Assembly (NCBI RefSeq): GCF_001519065.1
Contig: NZ_KQ954254.1
Location: 376,895 to 440,894 of the forward strand
Source: Novosphingobium sp. FSW06-99
GTDB taxonomy: Bacteria > Pseudomonadota > Alphaproteobacteria > Sphingomonadales > Sphingomonadaceae
DNA: 64,000 nt
Reading direction: 5' to 3'
The position numbers and the translations under genes are program-made. Under the pieces are notes generated by a model. It did no database searches and was not told the DNA's origin. It saw only the letters and a program-made list of their open reading frames with translations. Of this stretch, positions 1 through 8,803 are shown one piece after another; the stretch's first letter is position 1; each line of letters begins with the position of its first letter.

Positions 1-2461
1 CGGCCTCAATGCGGGCGTAGGTCTGCGGACTCGATGAATAGAGCGTCGCCGAGAAGGGATCGAGCACGAGCCGGCAAACGGTCTGGGTGTCGGGACCTCG
101 GATCAGGATATCCGAATAATCAGTTCCGTTGCGCTTCAGCGACCGCAGCAGCGCGTCGGTGAAATTGTCCATCTCGAAGCGGTCGGACTTGCGAAAATCG
201 GCGATGGTCTCGGGCTTTTGCTGGAGCACCACCATCCAGTCGGAGTTCTCGAGCGCGGCCTTGGACCCACCAGATTTGTAAAAATCGTTGATCGATTGCG
301 TGGCAGTGATCAGCGAGGAGCCATATTTGCGGCAGGTCCGTGAATAGGTCTCGACGAAATCGGCCATCGCGCCGCCTTTCAGCATCTGCCAAGCCTCATC
401 GATGATGAGCGCCTTGGGGATCTGGCGATCGAGTTTGCGCATCGTTTGCGAGGCGACGAACATGATCGCCGTCAGAACGACGCTGCGCAGTTCCTCGCGC
501 GAGGAGAGATCCGACAGTTCAAAGACCGTGAGATCGGCCGACATGTCGAGATTGGTGTCGCCGAGGAAAAAGGGTCCGTAGGTCCCTTTCGCTGAAAACG
601 GCAGCAGAGCGGTGGCAAGATCGTCGGCCTGGGGATGCCCCGCCTCGTGCAGGAGCGCCATCACACCATCGACAGTTCCATCCCGACCATCGCGCTCCCA
701 CACCGCATTTACGGCAGCATCGATCAGGCCCCGCTCAGTGTCGTCGAGGCGGTTTTCATAGCGGGCCATTTGCGAGACGATGGCCTTGAGCATCGCCATG
801 CAATCGACGAGGTAATCCTCGTCTTCGTGGGCAAGGGTGAGGTCGATCATCCGAAAGGGGTTGATCGAGATGCCTGACGACAGCTTGAACTCGGTGAAGG
901 TCCCGCCGAGCGCCTTGGCCATGTGCTCGAACGAGCGGCCGTCGTCGATGACGATTGTCTTGGCGCGCACGCCGGCCAGACTGGCGGTCAGGTCTTGCAG
1001 CAGCACCGATTTGCCCGAGCCCGATTTCCCGGCGATCGCGACGTTGTGGTTCCCGGCACCATTCTGGAAGGGCGACCAGAACTGCGGCTGTCCGCGCCTG
1101 CCGATGAAGAGCAGGTGCGGAATGTGGCCGCCATTGTATTCGCCCTGCACCGGGGCGAGCGACGCGACGTTGGCAGAAAGCACCGTGCGGAACCGGCGCA
1201 TTCGCGCAAGGTCGATCGAGAGGCCATCGGCCAGCATCAGTGGAAACGAAGCCATGAGACCGCCCAGTTGCAGGTAGGTCTCATCGATCAGGTCCCATCC
1301 TGCGGCCTTGTAGATCGCCTTCAGCGTCCGCTCATTGACGTCACCACGACCAGCAGGGGAGACCATGGTCACGCTGTAATAGATCTGCACCAGCTTCTGG
1401 CCGAGCCGGACCTGCTGCTGGACATGTTGCCATTCGGCCGACTGGGTCTTGAGCGACGGCACCAGCTTGGCGGCTTTGCCATCGGCGAGCGAGGTCGTGC
1501 GGGTGAACTTCCACCCGGCTTTCGCCTCCGAAACGTCGGCGGCGGGAATTTTACCCGAGATCGACTGAAGGACCGGGCACGGCAGGCAGAGTTTCGGATT
1601 GAAGACGTCGCCGATGACCTTCTGGGTGTCCCAGGGTGCCCAGCGCTCAGGGAAATAACGCACCGACATGGTGCGAACGTCGAATTCGTGCGGCGAATAG
1701 TCGGCCAACTCTGGCGCACCGTCTACGATCACGCCGGAAGGGCGCAGCGAAGGGGCCTGGAGGATCAGCCGGTCCCGCTCGACGCGGGTGACGAGATCGC
1801 GCCGCACGCATTGCTCGTTGATCGGATCGAATGGGCTGTAGTCAGGGGCGTCGTCGCCTGCGCCTGTCGAGGGGCATACTACATCGTCAATGAAGCGGAT
1901 GAGGTCCGTTGGTTCAACCACGCGGCTCGCGACGTTGATCGAATCGAAAGCAGATATGATCCCCTCGCGTACTGAGCCCAATTGCTCGGAACTGATGCTG
2001 GCGCCCTGGCCAACGCCAACCGCGAAGAGCACTCGAAAGTGCCGCAGGTGAAACGGGCCATCGCCGGCAAGCGTGGTCCAGGCGCCCTTGCGAAGCAGTT
2101 CGAGCCGATATCGCGCGAGCTTGTCGAACACCTGTCCTGCCCGCACCCGCGGCAGAGCCCATTCTTGCAGCTTCTCGGCAATCCTGGGCGACGCATAATT
2201 GATGATCTGGAATTCGCAGCCGGGCAGCAGCACGTCCGAAAAGATCGAATTCAGAATGTCGGAAATACGCTCGTCGGCACCGATCAGCGGGGCCAGTTCA
2301 AGAATGAAGCCCTTGGAGCGGGTCAGGTGGAAGAGCTGTTCGGTCGGATTGTAGGCGCGATACCCCAGGAAATTGGCGAGCATCGGCACCTCCCGAGCTC
2401 CCGGCCTGCGCTCGGGCGTTTGGTCATCACCCGTCACCAATTCAACAAAGCGCGAAAGCAT
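1..2461 (-). CDS. traC: TraC, F-type conjugative transfer ATPase (partial, 3' end outside window)
   Basis: This is the VirB4-class ATPase that energises F-type type IV secretion and pilus assembly at the inner membrane. The frame is open from the ATG at 2461 to the left edge, about 820 codons, close to the full length of F TraC, so only the C-terminal end is missing. A Walker A motif GKSGSGKS lies near residues 478-485 and a Walker B segment ALIIDEAWQ near residue 685. The start is 6 nt after the traV stop, as expected within a tra operon. The family is clear; the final residues are unseen. Confidence 0.95.
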   Translation of the reverse strand, partial: MLSRFVELVTGDDQTPERRPGAREVPMLANFLGYRAYNPTEQLFHLTRSKGFILELAPLIGADERISDILNSIFSDVLLPGCEFQIINYASPRIAEKLQEWALPRVRAGQVFDKLARYRLELLRKGAWTTLAGDGPFHLRHFRVLFAVGVGQGASISSEQLGSVREGIISAFDSINVASRVVEPTDLIRFIDDVVCPSTGAGDDAPDYSPFDPINEQCVRRDLVTRVERDRLILQAPSLRPSGVIVDGAPELADYSPHEFDVRTMSVRYFPERWAPWDTQKVIGDVFNPKLCLPCPVLQSISGKIPAADVSEAKAGWKFTRTTSLADGKAAKLVPSLKTQSAEWQHVQQQVRLGQKLVQIYYSVTMVSPAGRGDVNERTLKAIYKAAGWDLIDETYLQLGGLMASFPLMLADGLSIDLARMRRFRTVLSANVASLAPVQGEYNGGHIPHLLFIGRRGQPQFWSPFQNGAGNHNVAIAGKSGSGKSVLLQDLTASLAGVRAKTIVIDDGRSFEHMAKALGGTFTEFKLSSGISINPFRMIDLTLAHEDEDYLVDCMAMLKAIVSQMARYENRLDDTERGLIDAAVNAVWERDGRDGTVDGVMALLHEAGHPQADDLATALLPFSAKGTYGPFFLGDTNLDMSADLTVFELSDLSSREELRSVVLTAIMFVASQTMRKLDRQIPKALIIDEAWQMLKGGAMADFVETYSRTCRKYGSSLITATQSINDFYKSGGSKAALENSDWMVVLQQKPETIADFRKSDRFEMDNFTDALLRSLKRNGTDYSDILIRGPDTQTVCRLVLDPFSATLYSSSPQTYARIEA

Positions 2462-2467
2462 GGCCGA

Positions 2468-3211
2468 TCAGCTCCCCTTCGGTGGGAAACTGGCACCGGT
2501 CTGATCTGGCGCGGGACCGGACTTCGGTGCGTCAGCCTGCGCCGGTGGTATCTTCGTAGTCGACAGGATCTGTTTGACCTGGTCCTTGATCGTACCCAGT
2601 GGATCTGGCGCGCCAGCATCAGCTGCTCGTCCTGCACCAACAAGTGTGGCATCCGGGTTGACGATGCTTTGGGCGTGGCGGTTTCCCGGCACCACAGCCC
2701 GTGGAGCCGAACTGAGAAGACCGTTATCCGGCGCCATCTCGGCAACACCGAGCAAGCTGGTGCTTTCGCCAGCGCCCAACTGGCGTGCGCTAAACGGTAT
2801 CGCTGTGGTCACCTGCATCGGCGGAAGATCGACGGCTGCATAGGCCGCCGTTCGGGGATGGACCTGCCCCAAACTGTCGCGCCAGGCTGGAAAAACAACC
2901 TTAATTGTCGGACGCACCCCCGGAACGAAGATCGCACCTTTGCCGGTTCCAGACTTCGTCGCGACCGCCTGCGTCGGCCTTGCCGATTCAGAATATGTCG
3001 CGGCCGACGCTTCACCACCGTCTCCGGGCCGGACATCCTGGCCGCCGATCGCGCGGATCGCATCATCGTCGATCGTCGTCGATGGCGCGCATGTTCCATG
3101 CGGAGCGGCGCAGACAAAGCCGCCCTTGATGTTAGAGTGCAGGAGCGAGCAGCCCGACAGGGCGCTTGCACCGATCAATAGGAGAGTGAGCCTGCCACGC
3201 ATGTGTGTCAT
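2468..3211 (-). CDS. traV: TraV, type IV secretion outer-membrane lipoprotein
   Basis: TraV is the VirB7-like lipoprotein of the outer-membrane core complex, expected to bind TraK and TraB. The 247-residue product opens with a lipoprotein signal whose lipobox reads LSGC with Cys21. A low-complexity Pro/Ala/Thr-rich middle follows, as is usual for TraV. The start codon overlaps the stop of the upstream dsbC-like gene by 4 nt and has GGGAGG just upstream, so translation is probably coupled. Identification rests on the lipobox, the length and the position between the DsbC-like gene and traC. Confidence 0.88.
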   Translation of the reverse strand: MTHMRGRLTLLLIGASALSGCSLLHSNIKGGFVCAAPHGTCAPSTTIDDDAIRAIGGQDVRPGDGGEASAATYSESARPTQAVATKSGTGKGAIFVPGVRPTIKVVFPAWRDSLGQVHPRTAAYAAVDLPPMQVTTAIPFSARQLGAGESTSLLGVAEMAPDNGLLSSAPRAVVPGNRHAQSIVNPDATLVGAGRAADAGAPDPLGTIKDQVKQILSTTKIPPAQADAPKSGPAPDQTGASFPPKGS

Positions 3212-4041
3212 GCGCCTCCCTTCAGCCAGGCTTCCAGAAACTCGCGAGGCCGAAAGCCGAGAACGACGGCCCCGTCGTCGCGAACGATCACCGGCGTTCC
3301 ACTGAACCCGTGCGTTCCGGCGAAACGCTCGTTGGCATCAAGCCCGCTGGTATCGCAGGCCCGCTTGGGCACATCCTGATCGCTGTAAGCCTTGTCGACT
3401 GCGTTTGCCCGGTCCTCGGCGCAGATCACCGCATCGGAGATCGCGCGCGTGCCAAGCACCGAGATCGGCCGCTCGCTGACGCGAACACCCATAGTCTTCA
3501 AAGTCTGGTGCAGCATGCGGCAATAGCCGCAATGGAAATCGCTGAAGACAGTCACGTGCGGGCCCGCTCCGCCCCACTCGATGGCCCCTGATGCTGGAAG
3601 TTCGGTCACCGAAACCTTCTGCGCCGGGCTTTGCACAGGGGATGGGGTTGTGCCGCTGCGGGGCTGGGGGGCATAGGCGGCGTCTTCGGCCGAACCATGG
3701 ACTGATGCCGCACCGCCAAGAAGCAGATCCGGGTTGATTTCGAGCAACCTAGCCGCCGTAATGTCCTGGCGGGTTTCCATGTCATAGACCCGTCCCACGA
3801 TCAGATATCGAGCGGACGGATCGACGTAGAAGACGTTGCTGCCTGCCTGCACCTCGCAGATGCCGGGTATCTTCGCACAATCCACATTCGAGACCTGCGT
3901 GCGCGGCAGCCGCGCGGCTATCGCGTGACCGACCGCCTGCGCGTTCATTGTCCCGGCCAGGTTCGGTCCAGCAAGACTCGGTGACGAATGCGTTGCCAGT
4001 GCGGCAAACGCGGTGAGGCCAAGGAATTTCAAACCTGTCAT
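3208..4041 (-). CDS. DsbC-family periplasmic thiol:disulfide isomerase of the conjugation operon
   Basis: The 277-residue protein has a signal peptide (about residues 1-24), an N-terminal DsbC-like dimerisation region with text typical of the family (VFYVDPSARYLIVGRVYD), and a C-terminal thioredoxin fold with active site CGYC at 171-174. A GTP segment near residue 246 supplies the cis-proline. Tra operons often carry such an isomerase to fold the cysteine-rich pilus and core proteins; TraB and TraK here contain cysteines. It lies between traB and traV and overlaps traV by 4 nt. The start at 4041 is the only one that keeps the signal peptide. Confidence 0.9.
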   Translation of the reverse strand: MTGLKFLGLTAFAALATHSSPSLAGPNLAGTMNAQAVGHAIAARLPRTQVSNVDCAKIPGICEVQAGSNVFYVDPSARYLIVGRVYDMETRQDITAARLLEINPDLLLGGAASVHGSAEDAAYAPQPRSGTTPSPVQSPAQKVSVTELPASGAIEWGGAGPHVTVFSDFHCGYCRMLHQTLKTMGVRVSERPISVLGTRAISDAVICAEDRANAVDKAYSDQDVPKRACDTSGLDANERFAGTHGFSGTPVIVRDDGAVVLGFRPREFLEAWLKGGA

Positions 4042-4053
4042 GGCAAACTTCCC

Positions 4054-5397
4054 TCAGTTGCGGATGAACACGCCGTCGAGGAACACCACCTCGACATCGA
4101 GGCCGGTCGGCATTTCGACGACTGGCTGGTACTGCTCGGCGCGCTCGATCAGATATTTGGAGACCATATCGGCGGACTGGGCGACGCCCTGGCCGAGGCC
4201 GCCTTGGGCGATGTCGGTCGGCGACAATGTCGAACGCTGTCCATTCACATTGACCGAAGGCGCGGTCAGAAGGCTCTGCGAATTGGCGGAAAATCCGCGC
4301 CCGAAACCGCCAAGTGCACCGGCGACAAAGGCCTGGGTCACGAGGTTGCCCGATCGGCTCACAACCCGTCCGCGTACGCCGGTCTTGCCGCCGAAGGCGA
4401 TGAAGCCTTTGACCTCGCTCACCGCCACACGCCCGCCTGGCTGCGGGCAGGTCATGCGCTGGAGCTTCACGTAAACCTTCTCGGAGCTGAGGTCCGCCAT
4501 GGCGGCGCCATTGACCATGCAGCCAACGATATTGGTCTTGAGCAGCTTGCCCTGCGCATAGACTGACCTGGCCTGCCCGGTGATCCGCAGGACCACCGGC
4601 AAGGGATCGGTCTGGCTCTTGGTGTTGGCCGTCGCATCGACGCCCACCACCACTTTTGCCGTCGCGATCGAGTTCGGCGGCAGATAATTCTCGCTGTCGG
4701 TGAACTGCGTGGTTTTCGCAGGGACCATGCGCGTGGCCGTTCCCGACGCATCACCGCTAAATGCGATCAGCCGGACTTCGCTTGCTCGCGTTGCCGGCGA
4801 AGCTGCCAATGGTTCCGCGCCCGCGGCTGGACCCCCGGGCCCTTGTGGCGCAGTACCAGCACGCTGATACGTGCCGGGCGCACCAGCACCATAGAGCGAC
4901 GTCGGCCCGGCAGTTGCACGCTGCATTTGCGTCGAGAGCGCAGAAATTTGGGAGCGCAATTGGTCGTTTTCGGTCTGGTAGGCCGAGAGAACCTTCGTGC
5001 CGTCGGTCTTGAGCGACTGGTTCTGACCCTGAAGATCCTGAATCTGCTTTTGCAGTTGGTCGATGCGAGTGCTGTCGCTCTGGAGCGATTTGATCTCGGA
5101 CCCTTGGGTGCTGATCTGGTTTTCCGAGAGCGCCATCCACTCCTTGTCGGCCATGGAGCGATTGACCATGTCGTCGGTGGAAATCTTCACCGACTTCGTC
5201 TGGTCGGTTTGTGCCGTCTGCGTCGGCTCGCTGGACGGCGTGCCAGTAATCCACCAGATGCCGGCAAGAACGAGTGTCCCGCCGAGCGCATACATCGCGA
5301 TCCGCTGGCGCTTTCGGGTAACCGCGTTGCGATCGAGATCATCGCTTACCGAGGGCGCAGCTGTGTCGGCCAAACCTTTTCCGAGAGAATTCTTCAT
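4054..5397 (-). CDS. traB: TraB, VirB10-like type IV secretion scaffold protein
   Basis: TraB spans the periplasm and links the inner-membrane motor to the outer-membrane ring. The 447-residue protein has one N-terminal membrane segment (about residues 33-50), a long Gln/Ser-rich coiled coil (about 90-160), a Pro/Gly/Ala-rich linker and a C-terminal VirB10/TrbI-type beta-barrel domain with the segment NIVGCMVNGAAMADLSSEK. The start overlaps the traK stop by 4 nt, and the stop lies 12 nt before the dsbC-like gene. Length and domain order match F-type TraB. Confidence 0.95.
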   Translation of the reverse strand: MKNSLGKGLADTAAPSVSDDLDRNAVTRKRQRIAMYALGGTLVLAGIWWITGTPSSEPTQTAQTDQTKSVKISTDDMVNRSMADKEWMALSENQISTQGSEIKSLQSDSTRIDQLQKQIQDLQGQNQSLKTDGTKVLSAYQTENDQLRSQISALSTQMQRATAGPTSLYGAGAPGTYQRAGTAPQGPGGPAAGAEPLAASPATRASEVRLIAFSGDASGTATRMVPAKTTQFTDSENYLPPNSIATAKVVVGVDATANTKSQTDPLPVVLRITGQARSVYAQGKLLKTNIVGCMVNGAAMADLSSEKVYVKLQRMTCPQPGGRVAVSEVKGFIAFGGKTGVRGRVVSRSGNLVTQAFVAGALGGFGRGFSANSQSLLTAPSVNVNGQRSTLSPTDIAQGGLGQGVAQSADMVSKYLIERAEQYQPVVEMPTGLDVEVVFLDGVFIRN

Positions 5398-6227
5398 GGC
5401 CGATCTCCCGAACCGGCAGAGCGGACGATGACGAAGGCGGTTGTTTCCTGGCCTGCCTCAAGTTTTGGATTGGTGATGCTTACCGCAACCGCGTCGGCGG
5501 GTGCGACTTGATCTTCGCTCAGCACAATCGGTTTGCCGCTAGTGTTGGCAATTTTGAGCAGCTTGCCGGTGAACGAGGCCCCGGCATATTGCCCAACCAG
5601 TTGCACCTTGGTCGCCCCCATATTGACAGGGGCAAGCACGCGCCACGTGATGTCGTAGCCTTCGACGGGCTTCTGAGCATACATCGCCGCGATCAGCCGC
5701 GCTGCCGTCTCTTGAGCGGAAAGGTTGGCAGGCCAACGCTCACCGATGGATGCCGGCTGTTCGCTATCGGCATTGGCGACGAAGACCTGTTTGGCGTCAG
5801 CACCGGCAACGGTGCAGACGAATTTGTAGACGAAGCCTTTGCGCGTGGTGCCGAAGAACGAGATCGACGGCTTGGAGAAGCCCGAGCCCACCGACAGATA
5901 AATGTCACCGCGCAGCGGCTCGTTGACGACCTGGAAATCCTCGGCGGGATTGCCAGTCTGAACCTTTGATACCGAAGCGAACTGATCATCCTTCAAGGTG
6001 ACGCGCGTCAGATCCTTGAGCGACGCATCGCAATGGACGGTGCCATTGTCTGCGGCGAGGACATTCTGATCGGCAAAGGCGGGCTCTGCCATTCCGCCCA
6101 AACCCAAACCCAATAGCGACACACCGATCAGGCTTGCGCGACACTTGACCCGGGCGGCAAGCGCCGTTCCGGCAGAAATTTCCAGCGATGCCATGAGGTT
6201 CAACCCTTGTGCGGTTCCGGCCGTCAT
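5394..6227 (-). CDS. traK: TraK, VirB9-like secretin-type core protein
   Basis: TraK forms the outer-membrane ring of the transfer channel with TraV and TraB. The 277-residue product carries a hydrophobic segment near residues 32-52 that ends in AFA and looks like a signal peptide, followed by an all-beta sequence of the TraK type (GDIYLSVGSGFSKPSISFF). The annotated ATG overlaps the traE stop by 4 nt. An in-frame ATG at 6194 would give a more normal distance to the signal sequence, so the true start is uncertain by 11 residues. Confidence 0.9.
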   Translation of the reverse strand: MTAGTAQGLNLMASLEISAGTALAARVKCRASLIGVSLLGLGLGGMAEPAFADQNVLAADNGTVHCDASLKDLTRVTLKDDQFASVSKVQTGNPAEDFQVVNEPLRGDIYLSVGSGFSKPSISFFGTTRKGFVYKFVCTVAGADAKQVFVANADSEQPASIGERWPANLSAQETAARLIAAMYAQKPVEGYDITWRVLAPVNMGATKVQLVGQYAGASFTGKLLKIANTSGKPIVLSEDQVAPADAVAVSITNPKLEAGQETTAFVIVRSAGSGDRP

Positions 6228-6787
6228 TTTGCCGGGTCCGCCTTTGCAATCATGCCGAAGCCGACGAGTTTCAGGGACACGCCGTTATAGGACCAGGTGA
6301 AGCGGAAGGTCCGATGCGCGTTTGTGACCTCCTTGGAGGCAACGACAGTATGCACGGTGCCGCCCACGTCGCTTTGAAGATGGGCCGGGTCGACTTGCAG
6401 CATATCCGGTGTGAAAAACTGGGTGATTTGTGAGCCTTGTTGCTCAGCAACGATCTTCATCAGGTCCTTCTTGACCTGCCCTCGCGCCCGCTCGTCGGTC
6501 AGATCGAGGATGGAATTCATCCACCAGGCCAGCGATTCCGGCGAGCGGTTGAGCGCAACCGCGGCGACGTCCCGGGTGACCATCTCAAGGTATGCGGGCG
6601 AAACCGCCACGCTGCTCAGCGTCACCGGCGTGCGTAAGGTTGGCACCAGCACAATCTCACGGTCGCGCCGCTGCGCGACCACGAATGTCCCTGCCAGCAG
6701 CAGGCCGAGAGCGAGCGCAGCCACTGCCAGTGCATTGCGTTGCCGCAGTACGCGCTGTGCATGGCCGTGGGCGAGATCGAGATCCAT
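6224..6787 (-). CDS. traE: TraE, VirB8-like inner-membrane assembly protein
   Basis: This 187-residue protein has one N-terminal transmembrane helix (about residues 18-38) and a periplasmic domain of the TraE/VirB8 type, with SPAYLEMVTRDVAAVALNRSPE as the most recognisable stretch. In F-type systems TraE is needed for pilus assembly and acts at the inner membrane beside TraL. It starts 3 nt after the traL stop and overlaps traK by 4 nt, consistent with a single transcript. Confidence 0.93.
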   Translation of the reverse strand: MDLDLAHGHAQRVLRQRNALAVAALALGLLLAGTFVVAQRRDREIVLVPTLRTPVTLSSVAVSPAYLEMVTRDVAAVALNRSPESLAWWMNSILDLTDERARGQVKKDLMKIVAEQQGSQITQFFTPDMLQVDPAHLQSDVGGTVHTVVASKEVTNAHRTFRFTWSYNGVSLKLVGFGMIAKADPAK

Positions 6788-6790
6788 GGC

Positions 6791-7075
6791 TCAGCCGGCC
6801 AGGACGCGAAGATGTGACGGGGGCAAACACTTCAGGCCGAAGAACTCACCCGGCAGATGCCAGTACCCAAAATGCAGGATCCAGGACATCGACCTGCCAG
6901 CTCGTAGCTTGCGATAACCGAACCAGGCCGCGGTGGAGATGATCAGCCCGATAACGATATGCTGGGCCATGATCCCCCAGACAAAGGGGATGACCATCAC
7001 GAGGAATTCATCAAGCGTCCAGAACCCGATCAACTCGGGATCATCCAGATGCTTGGGAATAGCATAGCGTTCCAT
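6791..7075 (-). CDS. traL: TraL, small inner-membrane pilus assembly protein (VirB3-like)
   Basis: The 94-residue protein begins with the typical TraL opening (IPKHLDDPELIGFWTLDEF) and contains a hydrophobic region at about 27-52 that forms two closely spaced membrane segments, followed by a basic cytoplasmic tail. TraL belongs to the VirB3 class and is required for pilus extension. It lies between the pilin gene and traE, its conserved position in F-type tra operons. Confidence 0.92.
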   Translation of the reverse strand: MERYAIPKHLDDPELIGFWTLDEFLVMVIPFVWGIMAQHIVIGLIISTAAWFGYRKLRAGRSMSWILHFGYWHLPGEFFGLKCLPPSHLRVLAG

Positions 7076-7160
7076 TGCTGCCCGCCGTCACATGAGTTTC
7101 GTGGGGGAAGGTGAGCCCGGTCCAGCCTCTGGGGGGGAAGGCGACTGGCCGGGCTTCTTG

Positions 7161-7481
7161 TCAGATGGTGGCAGTCACCATGGCGGTGACGATCGGCACG
7201 CCGGTGCCGGCAGCGACACCAGTGCCAACGGGCACGGCAACTTGGCCGAGCGAGAAGCGACCGGACGCGAGGCCCACGATGCCCCCGGCGAGGCTGAGCA
7301 CAGTGATCACCTTGCCGCCCGAACCCGAAAGGAAGTTCGTGAACTGGGTGAGCGCGGTGCCAAACGTGGTGTCGGTGCCGGCATAGGCCGCCGGCGCGAT
7401 CATGACTGCCGCCACAACGGCAGGCACGAGGTAGCTCAGGAGCGATGCGCGATTTCGCGCATCCAAAGACGCAGTCGACAT
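7161..7481 (-). CDS. traA: TraA, conjugative pilin precursor
   Basis: The start was set at 7481, where AAGGA stands about 8 nt upstream; an open frame extends further upstream but has no supported start. The resulting 106-residue protein has a leader with a first hydrophobic segment ending in PAAYA at about residues 30-34, then a mature part with two hydrophobic segments rich in Gly, Ala and Val, as in TraA/VirB2 pilins. It is the first gene of the tra block, its usual place. Cleavage after AYA is inferred, which would leave a mature pilin of about 72 residues. Confidence 0.85.
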   Translation of the reverse strand: MSTASLDARNRASLLSYLVPAVVAAVMIAPAAYAGTDTTFGTALTQFTNFLSGSGGKVITVLSLAGGIVGLASGRFSLGQVAVPVGTGVAAGTGVPIVTAMVTATI

Positions 7482-7647
7482 GGGAATGTCCTTTCGGGGT
7501 TGAATGGCGGCATCACTCGTCTGCCGATCCCGAAATTCCGTTCGCCCGTGCCTATCCGGCAAGGTCGTGAGTCCTATTAAGATAATTATTTCGCCGAAAA
7601 TTGTAGGATAAGCCTTCAACTGCTCGACTCGGCCCACCGCTGCGCGC

Positions 7648-7720
7648 GTTGCGCGCAACTCTGGGCGATGAGGGCCACCAAGGGCGCGCATAGCGCCCGC
7701 TACTGGGCGCAAAGCGCCCA
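7648..7720. repeat. Cluster of three short GC-rich inverted repeats upstream of the pilin gene
   Basis: Three hairpin-forming sequences lie within 73 bases: GTTGCGCGCAAC at 7648-7659, GGGCGC-GCATA-GCGCCC at 7682-7698 and TGGGCGC-AAA-GCGCCCA at 7704-7720. They sit between the divergent pilin operon and the 7767 gene. They could be operators, a leader structure or part of a nic/oriT region; nothing in the sequence decides between these. Confidence 0.55.
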
Positions 7721-7766
7721 CCAATGGGCAGAAAAGGCATCACACGAAACAACTGGGCAGAGGCGT

Positions 7767-8159
7767 ATGGGAAAGGGTGTTTCGAACGCAAAATCCCACG
7801 CGGCGGCCCCAGCCCAGGCGACACATCGCGTGCACGTAAACGCGCTGACATTTCGGGCACTCAGCGAAGCGCTGTTCAATATTTCCGTGCATGAGCATGT
7901 CACGTGTTCCCCACGACGGTTGCTCACCAAGGTTCTGACTGATCCCGACAATCACATTTTCAATCTGTCGGTCAATGAGTTGGAGGACATTTGCAATGCT
8001 GATGCGCTCATCGGCACGATCCGCCTCAACATTCGAATCGATTCCATCGTCAACGATCGGCTGCGCGAATTTCGTGAATATGCCGAAGCGCAACTTGGCC
8101 GCCCGGCCAGTGTGCTCGAAGCCATCAATGCCTGTATCTACGTGACCAACCGCAACTGA
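7767..8159 (+). CDS. Conserved-looking hypothetical protein divergent from the tra operon
   Basis: I do not recognise this 130-residue protein. The start at 7767 was chosen over one 99 nt upstream because AGAGG precedes it and because the earlier segment overlaps the hairpin cluster. The product has a basic N-terminus and a largely helical body with alternating charged and hydrophobic residues (for example SIVNDRLREFREYAEAQLGR), and no membrane segment. Its position next to the pilin promoter and before an HTH gene suggests a DNA-binding or relaxosome accessory role, but that is inference from position only. Confidence 0.6.
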   Translation: MGKGVSNAKSHAAAPAQATHRVHVNALTFRALSEALFNISVHEHVTCSPRRLLTKVLTDPDNHIFNLSVNELEDICNADALIGTIRLNIRIDSIVNDRLREFREYAEAQLGRPASVLEAINACIYVTNRN

Positions 8160-8250
8160 TATTTGCTGCGAATATGGACCGTTAACAGTCTTGACAGACC
8201 CGTCACGTGATCCCGACTTTGGCTCACGGGGCGAGGAGGCGAGGGGTTTT

Positions 8251-8760
8251 ATGGGCGAAGACAGACTGCCTGATTCCAAAAAACATACTATAGTATGCAA
8301 TGAAGCCGAAACGCACAGAACGCCAGATGCGCGAGCCGATGCTTACCTTGCCCTGATCAATCACCATGTCGAGAAAGACCCTCGGCCGCATTGCGAAATT
8401 GCCGAGCTGCTGGGCGTCAGTCGGCGACAACTCGGGCGTATGCTTGGCGGTCAACGGCCGTTGCGACTTGCCGAACTGAAGGCCCTGACCGAGATGTTCG
8501 AGATAGATCATGCCCGCGCCACGATTGCCATCGAGGTGATGGGCGATTGGGAAAGCTATGACGACCCCGCCCTCAGCCTCGTCATCCGCCTGCTAAAACC
8601 CGTCGTGCTGAAACTTGGCGAGCGGGCCGATTTCCCGGTCGAGCCATTGACCAACCCGGCGCAGGACACGCTATCGGACTGGCTCGCGAACACGATCATC
8701 GCCAATGAAGAACAGATCCGCAATCGACGCGATGGCTTCATCAAGCTGCCGGAAATCTAG
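8251..8760 (+). CDS. HTH-containing putative transcriptional regulator
   Basis: The start was placed at the ATG at 8251, which has GAGGAGG and GAGGGG upstream, rather than at an in-frame TTG at 8191. The 169-residue product contains a central helix-turn-helix-like segment (CEIAELLGVSRRQLGRML) followed by an amphipathic region. The motif resembles Xre/homeodomain-like HTHs. With the gene before it, it forms a short plus-strand pair divergent from the transfer operon and may control transfer. No family name can be given with certainty. Confidence 0.65.
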   Translation: MGEDRLPDSKKHTIVCNEAETHRTPDARADAYLALINHHVEKDPRPHCEIAELLGVSRRQLGRMLGGQRPLRLAELKALTEMFEIDHARATIAIEVMGDWESYDDPALSLVIRLLKPVVLKLGERADFPVEPLTNPAQDTLSDWLANTIIANEEQIRNRRDGFIKLPEI

Positions 8761-8803
8761 CCATCCGCCTAACCGCGACCACTTTGCGAACATGGATCCG
8801 TCA

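Noticed and set aside
923..3181. Long plus-strand open frames (350 and 399 codons) opposite traC and traV
   Set aside because: They are antisense to clearly coding minus-strand genes with recognisable motifs; GC-rich antisense frames often stay open.
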